Positions 6,763 to 9,122 of a stretch of 9,122 nucleotides of DNA are shown in pieces; positions within the stretch are counted from its first letter, which is position 1, and each line of letters begins with the position of its first letter. Source of the DNA: Kangiella sp. (lineage in GTDB: Bacteria; Pseudomonadota; Gammaproteobacteria; Enterobacterales; Kangiellaceae). The notes beneath the pieces are model-generated. The model was not told the origin of the DNA. It saw only the letters and a list, made by a program, of their open reading frames with translations, and ran no database searches. Location: NCBI GenBank assembly GCA_002733465.1, contig NVVT01000018.1:107019-116140 (forward strand). Reading direction: 5' to 3'. The position numbers and the translations under genes were made by a program.

Positions 6763-7023
6763 TTAGCCGCAAACATTCTTGAATGCTAAGTCTTCAAGTA
6801 CATCTAAACGCTCATGAATTTTGAATTGAAAAGACTTTTTTGGAGTTCCAAGAAAGAGATTCCATCCTGTCCAAGTACCGTTTAATCGATATAAATAGTT
6901 AGGATACGGGTGTGTCAATTTTCCCGTAAATCTACAGCTAGTATGGAGAAGGTATTTTGCTACTTTCCATTCTTTTTCAATATTTTCAACTTCAGCTAGC
7001 TCTCTATTTGATAATTTTCGCAT
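6763..7023 (-). CDS. Unrecognised 86-residue protein of the accessory region
   Basis: I do not recognise this family with confidence. The protein is basic at the N-terminus (MRKLSNREL), then has a helical acidic stretch (AEVENIEKEWKVA). An aromatic core YPNYLYRLNGTWTGWNLFLGT follows at about residues 40-60, with the remainder mixed. The W-x-G-W-x-x-F-L-G-T pattern recalls the short repeat unit found in some phage-type integrases, but this is a resemblance by eye only. An AGGA at 7034-7031 lies one base before the first ATG (7029) but seven bases before the second (7023), so I start it at 7023. It is transcribed towards the tRNA, on the same strand as the integrase remnant. The well-formed composition suggests a real gene. 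Confidence 0.55.
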   Translation of the reverse strand: MRKLSNRELAEVENIEKEWKVAKYLLHTSCRFTGKLTHPYPNYLYRLNGTWTGWNLFLGTPKKSFQFKIHERLDVLEDLAFKNVCG

Positions 7024-7029
7024 TTTCAT

Positions 7030-7305
7030 GTCCTATATTTGATTAAGAAAAGTTAATTTTTTTTGATCATTTATATCCGGTGTTTTTATCTTTTACTGGA
7101 TATGACATATTGTAAGAAAACTAAATATATAAAACACGATTCACGAAATTTAGTAAAATATTTCTAATGACTTTCCTTTTCTATCTACTCGAAATAAAAC
7201 TAGAGTTTTGGTAACTCACTAACGGGAAGGGTGTGGTGGAGGTTTAGTTGTCAAATGAAAGCTGCTTAACAGCTTTAGTACATAATTTGGACGTTATTGA
7301 TTATT
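7030..7305. other. Gene-free gap after the truncated integrase; two hairpins
   Basis: I find no coding frame here and no continuation of the integrase in any frame of the first bases. ATATCCGGT (7073-7081) pairs with ACTGGATAT (7095-7103) with one mismatch and may be an operator for the leftward 86-residue gene. AAAGCTG (7258-7264) and CAGCTTT (7270-7276) form a tight 7-bp hairpin with a 5-base loop just after the integrase stop, possibly a terminator remnant. The missing catalytic half of the integrase has been deleted or replaced. Confidence 0.5.
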
Positions 7306-7884
7306 CTATTCACACTCTCCCAGTATAAAAAGCTGTATGTCAGACCTAAAATCAAATAGATCGGCGGCTTCCGCAATGATCATCAACAGAATTTTTATAT
7401 GTCGATTGATTGTTGAAGGGGCGAGTTTCTTTCCAGCTTTTCTCCGAACTTTGGTGAGGGAAGAGCGAAACTGGAGAATGTCAGCCTTTGTGATGTCGCT
7501 GATCACATGACTACCAAAATAGGGTTTAAGCTTTTTGTCTAAAATCCCTATGACCGTTTCTTGATAACTTCGTCTCCAACCCACTGGCATCTCTTCATAC
7601 CATTGTTCTGAAAAATGCCTTAAGTCAGGTAAGTCTTTATTTTCGGTTACTTTCATCCTTGCATCAATTTCTTTAAATTTTGATACACGACGACTATTAG
7701 GAAAATAGACTTGATAGTCAAACTGTCCTAATAATATTGATGCTTCAATCGTTTTCATGATCGATATCAGACGTTTACGATTCGCTGGTATATCTTTTAG
7801 TTTTGTATGTTCTCGACAACGAATATTTCTAAAGCTAAAATCCATATAGAGGTTGCCAGGTTTATTACTGTGTATTTTACCCAT
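7306..7884 (-). pseudogene. Tyrosine-type phage integrase, truncated before the catalytic domain
   Basis: The 192-residue product matches the N-terminal half of a tyrosine recombinase of about 400 residues. Residues 12-62 look like the arm-type DNA-binding domain (DUF3596 type): LYMDFSFRNIRCREHTKL, PANRKRL, and GQFDYQVYFPNS. Residues about 92-185 resemble the SAM-like core-binding domain (WRRSYQETVIGILDKKLKPYFG, then ITKADILQFRSSL). The protein stops just after AADLFDFRS, where the catalytic domain with its R-H-R-Y residues should begin, so it cannot recombine DNA by itself. A perfect AGGAGG at 7898-7893 lies 8 bases before ATG 7884 and overlaps the stop of the upstream gene, indicating translational coupling. 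It might still bind DNA as a truncated protein. Confidence 0.85.
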
Positions 7885-7896
7885 GACTAAGCCCTC

Positions 7897-8112
7897 CTAG
7901 TTTATGCCAGCCATCAAATCATCGATGCATTGACCATTAAGCATAGTTTCTTCCACCTTTTCCCAAAGGAACAAAATCTTACGACCTCCAAACGGACGAA
8001 TGTAATGGATCCCTTCTAGCAAAATTGAATCTTTAAGCCTGGACGTTATGGTCTTGGCTTCATACTTGATCCGTAAAGAAAGTTCTGCGGTTGTTAGGTA
8101 AGTATTTTTCAT
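7897..8112 (-). CDS. Excisionase/AlpA-like DNA-binding protein
   Basis: This is a 71-residue protein of the small helix-turn-helix type found directly upstream of integrase genes in islands and prophages, where it acts as recombination directionality factor or regulator. The N-terminal helix-turn-helix spans roughly residues 5-30 (LTTAELSLRIKYEAKTITSRL). It is followed by HYIRPFGGRKILFLWEKVEE, a wing-like basic strand pattern typical of the group. AGGA at 8126-8123, ten bases upstream, is a fair ribosome site. Its stop overlaps the integrase ribosome site, so the two form one leftward operon. It faces a divergent gene across a region full of GTAAC repeats, which may be its operator. The gene looks intact although its partner integrase is truncated. 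Confidence 0.75.
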   Translation of the reverse strand: MKNTYLTTAELSLRIKYEAKTITSRLKDSILLEGIHYIRPFGGRKILFLWEKVEETMLNGQCIDDLMAGIN

Positions 8113-8129
8113 TGTTTCATAATCCTAAG

Positions 8130-8200
8130 TAGGTAACGAAATTGTTACGTTAGAGAAGGTAACCTAGAATTTGTTTGGCGCAATTAAGAGGCGTTACCTA
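8130..8200. promoter_or_regulatory. Divergent operator region with GTAAC repeats
   Basis: GTAAC or its complement appears four times: 8133-8137, 8144-8148 (inverted), 8159-8163 and 8193-8197 (inverted). The first two form the dyad GTAACGAAATTGTTAC (8133-8148). TAGGTAAC (8130-8137) and GTTACCTA (8193-8200) are exact reverse complements. The repeats fill the space between the leftward excisionase-like gene and the rightward membrane-protein gene, so one regulator may control both. Confidence 0.6.
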
Positions 8201-8244
8201 TTAGTTTTTATGTTTTATGAGACGAAAAATATGAGAGGTTTGAA

Positions 8245-8451
8245 ATGAGGGATTTAATTCTGCTATTAACGGCATTTATTATCAATACAACGATTAGCGC
8301 ACTGATAATTTGGCTCACATGGAATTGGGTTATGCCATCGGTTTTCTCTTTACCGGAAATTGGGTTCTTGTCGGCTTTAGGAATTAGATTGCTTTTGAGG
8401 TCAGCCGTGGAGAAATGCGATTATATTTCGCCTGTTTTATCAAGCGAATAG
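8245..8451 (+). CDS. Small membrane protein, phage/island type
   Basis: This 68-residue protein has a long hydrophobic segment, residues 4-25 (LILLLTAFIINTTISALIIWLT), followed by WNWVMPSVFSLPEIGFLSALGIRLLL, a second partly hydrophobic stretch. The WNW-x-MP...F-x-LPEI-x-F pattern resembles tiny membrane proteins I associate with phages and mobile elements; no function is known to me. The hydrophilic tail (about residues 53-68) is short. AGAGG at 8234-8238, six bases before ATG 8245, supports translation. It is transcribed away from the excisionase-like gene, from the GTAAC-repeat region. Confidence 0.6.
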   Translation: MRDLILLLTAFIINTTISALIIWLTWNWVMPSVFSLPEIGFLSALGIRLLLRSAVEKCDYISPVLSSE

Positions 8452-8552
8452 AACTGGTTTTAATGGTTAAAATCTTCGAGATATTTATATGAAATTATTT
8501 TACAAGTACCATTCTTTACAACCATCCTTTCTAATTTATAAGCAGCTTTCAC

Positions 8553-8903
8553 CTAAGAAATATCATCGCCTTGGTTTAGATAATCTAAAACGCTAGTTCG
8601 TCCTTCTGACGTTTTAATCAGTTCTCTTGGTATTTCCTTTAAAGAGTTATTTTGTGTTTTAAACCAGTGAGCAATAAATCTTAAATTACCACTGGAAAAA
8701 ATAAAAAGTCGAACGTATACCTGAATAACACTAATTGCTATTTTACGGGCTTTGTAGTTAGGGTAAAACCAAAAACAAGTTTGTTGGTCGAGGAGGTTTA
8801 CATCACAACCTAGTATTTCTTCTCCTTCTTGACGCGATATCTCAAGGTGACCACAAGCTTGTAAATAGGGATTTGATAGTTTTCTGAGTTTGACTGCAAT
8901 CAT
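8553..8903 (-). CDS. Xre/MbcA/ParS-type antitoxin-like protein, no toxin partner seen
   Basis: The 116-residue product has a C-terminal half (about 57-112) that fits the toxin-binding domain of Xre/MbcA/ParS antitoxins (DUF2384). It shows ISVIQVYVRLFIF, then HWFKTQNNSLKEIPRELIKTSEGRTSVLDYLN, i.e. the family pattern W...N..L...P.ELI.T.EG...VL.YL at W80, P92 and E100-G101. The N-terminal 50 residues could be a worn Xre-like DNA-binding region (ISRQEGEEILGCD). Such antitoxins normally precede a RES or related toxin, but only about 100 non-coding bases and an oppositely oriented gene follow. ATG 8903 has no ribosome site: upstream is only a 7-bp tandem repeat. It may be a solitary regulator, a defence against another element's toxin, or a decaying gene. 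Confidence 0.6.
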   Translation of the reverse strand: MIAVKLRKLSNPYLQACGHLEISRQEGEEILGCDVNLLDQQTCFWFYPNYKARKIAISVIQVYVRLFIFSSGNLRFIAHWFKTQNNSLKEIPRELIKTSEGRTSVLDYLNQGDDIS

Positions 8904-8945
8904 AATCTATAATCTATAATCTATAATCTATAATCTATAATCTAT
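8904..8945. repeat. Six-copy tandem heptamer AATCTAT
   Basis: Six perfect copies of AATCTAT fill 8904-8945, directly upstream of the leftward antitoxin start at 8903. On the + strand each junction reads TATAAT, a perfect -10 hexamer, facing the transposase gene. Seven-base units change spacing by non-multiples of three and of the helical turn, so copy-number change could alter expression. The insertion sequence begins at the right edge of the array. Confidence 0.9.
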
Positions 8946-8970
8946 GATCTGGCTACACTAAACAGGACAC

Positions 8971-9001
8971 TTAATTTCATATAAAATACAAATGAAATTG
9001 A
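8971..9001 (+). repeat. Hairpin in the transposase leader
   Basis: AATTTCAT (8973-8980) pairs with ATGAAATT (8992-8999), and T8972-G9000 plus T8971-A9001 can extend the stem in RNA. It ends on the first base of the AGGAG ribosome site (9001-9005). Such a structure could limit transposase translation from transcripts entering from outside. Confidence 0.45.
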
Positions 9002-9011
9002 GGAGTTAAAA

Positions 9012-9122
9012 GTGAGCAAGAAAATTAAAACTAAATATACCACAGAATTTAAAGAACGAGCGGTCAAAATGGTGATCCGCTCAGAGAAACCGACTAGCCA
9101 GATAGCGAATGATTTAGGGATT
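9012..9122 (+). CDS. IS3-family transposase OrfA, N-terminal part
   Basis: Thirty-seven codons are present before the window ends. The product starts MSKKIKTKYTTEFKERAV and continues with a helix-turn-helix (KPTSQIANDLGI) as in the HTH_Tnp_1 domain of OrfA, the DNA-binding part that recognises the element's ends. In this family OrfA is fused to the DDE-domain OrfB by programmed -1 frameshifting; that part is outside the window. The GTG start at 9012 has AGGAG at 9001-9005, six bases upstream. Perfect -10 hexamers in the neighbouring heptamer array could feed transcription into it. Intactness of the element cannot be judged. Confidence 0.88.
   Translation, partial: MSKKIKTKYTTEFKERAVKMVIRSEKPTSQIANDLGI

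Larger units (their letters stand above)
8945..9122 (+). mobile_element. IS3-family insertion sequence, left end
   Basis: The probable left inverted repeat begins at TGATCTGGCTACACTAAAC (from 8945) and continues through AGGACAC, a form usual for IS3-family ends starting with TG. A transposase OrfA reading frame follows at 9012. The right end, OrfB and target duplication lie beyond the window, so the exact boundary is inferred. Confidence 0.7.

Noticed and set aside
7027..7029. First ATG (7029-7027, - strand) as start of the 86-residue gene
   Set aside because: The AGGA is only one base upstream, too close for use; the second ATG at 7023 has seven-base spacing.
8460..8552. Thirty-codon GTG-start frame directly after the antitoxin-like gene on the - strand, as a toxin
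   Set aside because: It is very short, has no ribosome site and shows no RES or other toxin motif; it is likely chance.
8904..8945. CRISPR array
   Set aside because: The 7-bp units are directly adjacent with no spacers; it is a simple tandem repeat.

Overview
The window is AT-rich gammaproteobacterial chromosome. The left half holds a conserved type II fatty-acid synthesis block. The right half is a tRNA-linked accessory region that looks like a decayed integrative element, ending in an insertion sequence. The proteins suggest a free-living or marine gammaproteobacterium, but I cannot name a genus. The plsX-fabD order with no fabH between them is the arrangement I recall from Pseudomonas-type clusters rather than from E. 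coli.

Left half (1-3927, + strand): the 3' end of plsX, then fabD, fabG, acpP and fabF. Together these load malonyl groups onto acyl carrier protein (FabD on AcpP), condense (FabF) and reduce (FabG) during acyl-chain growth. PlsX passes the finished acyl chain towards phospholipid synthesis. acpP has its own candidate promoter. Just upstream of that promoter lies a perfect dyad matching the core of the FadR operator, and a weaker match lies upstream of fabD. A strong intrinsic terminator and an unusual GC-rich segment separate acpP from fabF.

Middle (3928-6155, + strand): an exported M23 (LytM-type) peptidase lies 8 bp after fabF. A signal-peptide-bearing protein that looks like an outer-membrane beta-barrel follows as a separate unit.

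Right half (6156-9122): a complete tRNA-Arg(CCT) is preceded by a duplicate whose 3' half has decayed. Beyond it lie a cluster of inverted repeats, an unrecognised 86-residue gene, an integrase truncated before its catalytic domain, and an excisionase-like winged-HTH/AlpA-type gene coupled to it. A divergent operator region leads to a small membrane protein gene. After that come an Xre/MbcA/ParS-type antitoxin-like gene with no visible toxin, a six-copy 7-bp tandem repeat touching its start codon, and the left end of an IS3-family element. The integrase and the excisionase-like protein together suggest an island at tRNA-Arg(CCT) that can no longer excise itself. No clearly new multi-gene system is evident. 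The best leads are the candidate FadR sites, the repeat cluster beside the tRNA, the divergent GTAAC operator region, and the heptamer array at the antitoxin start.
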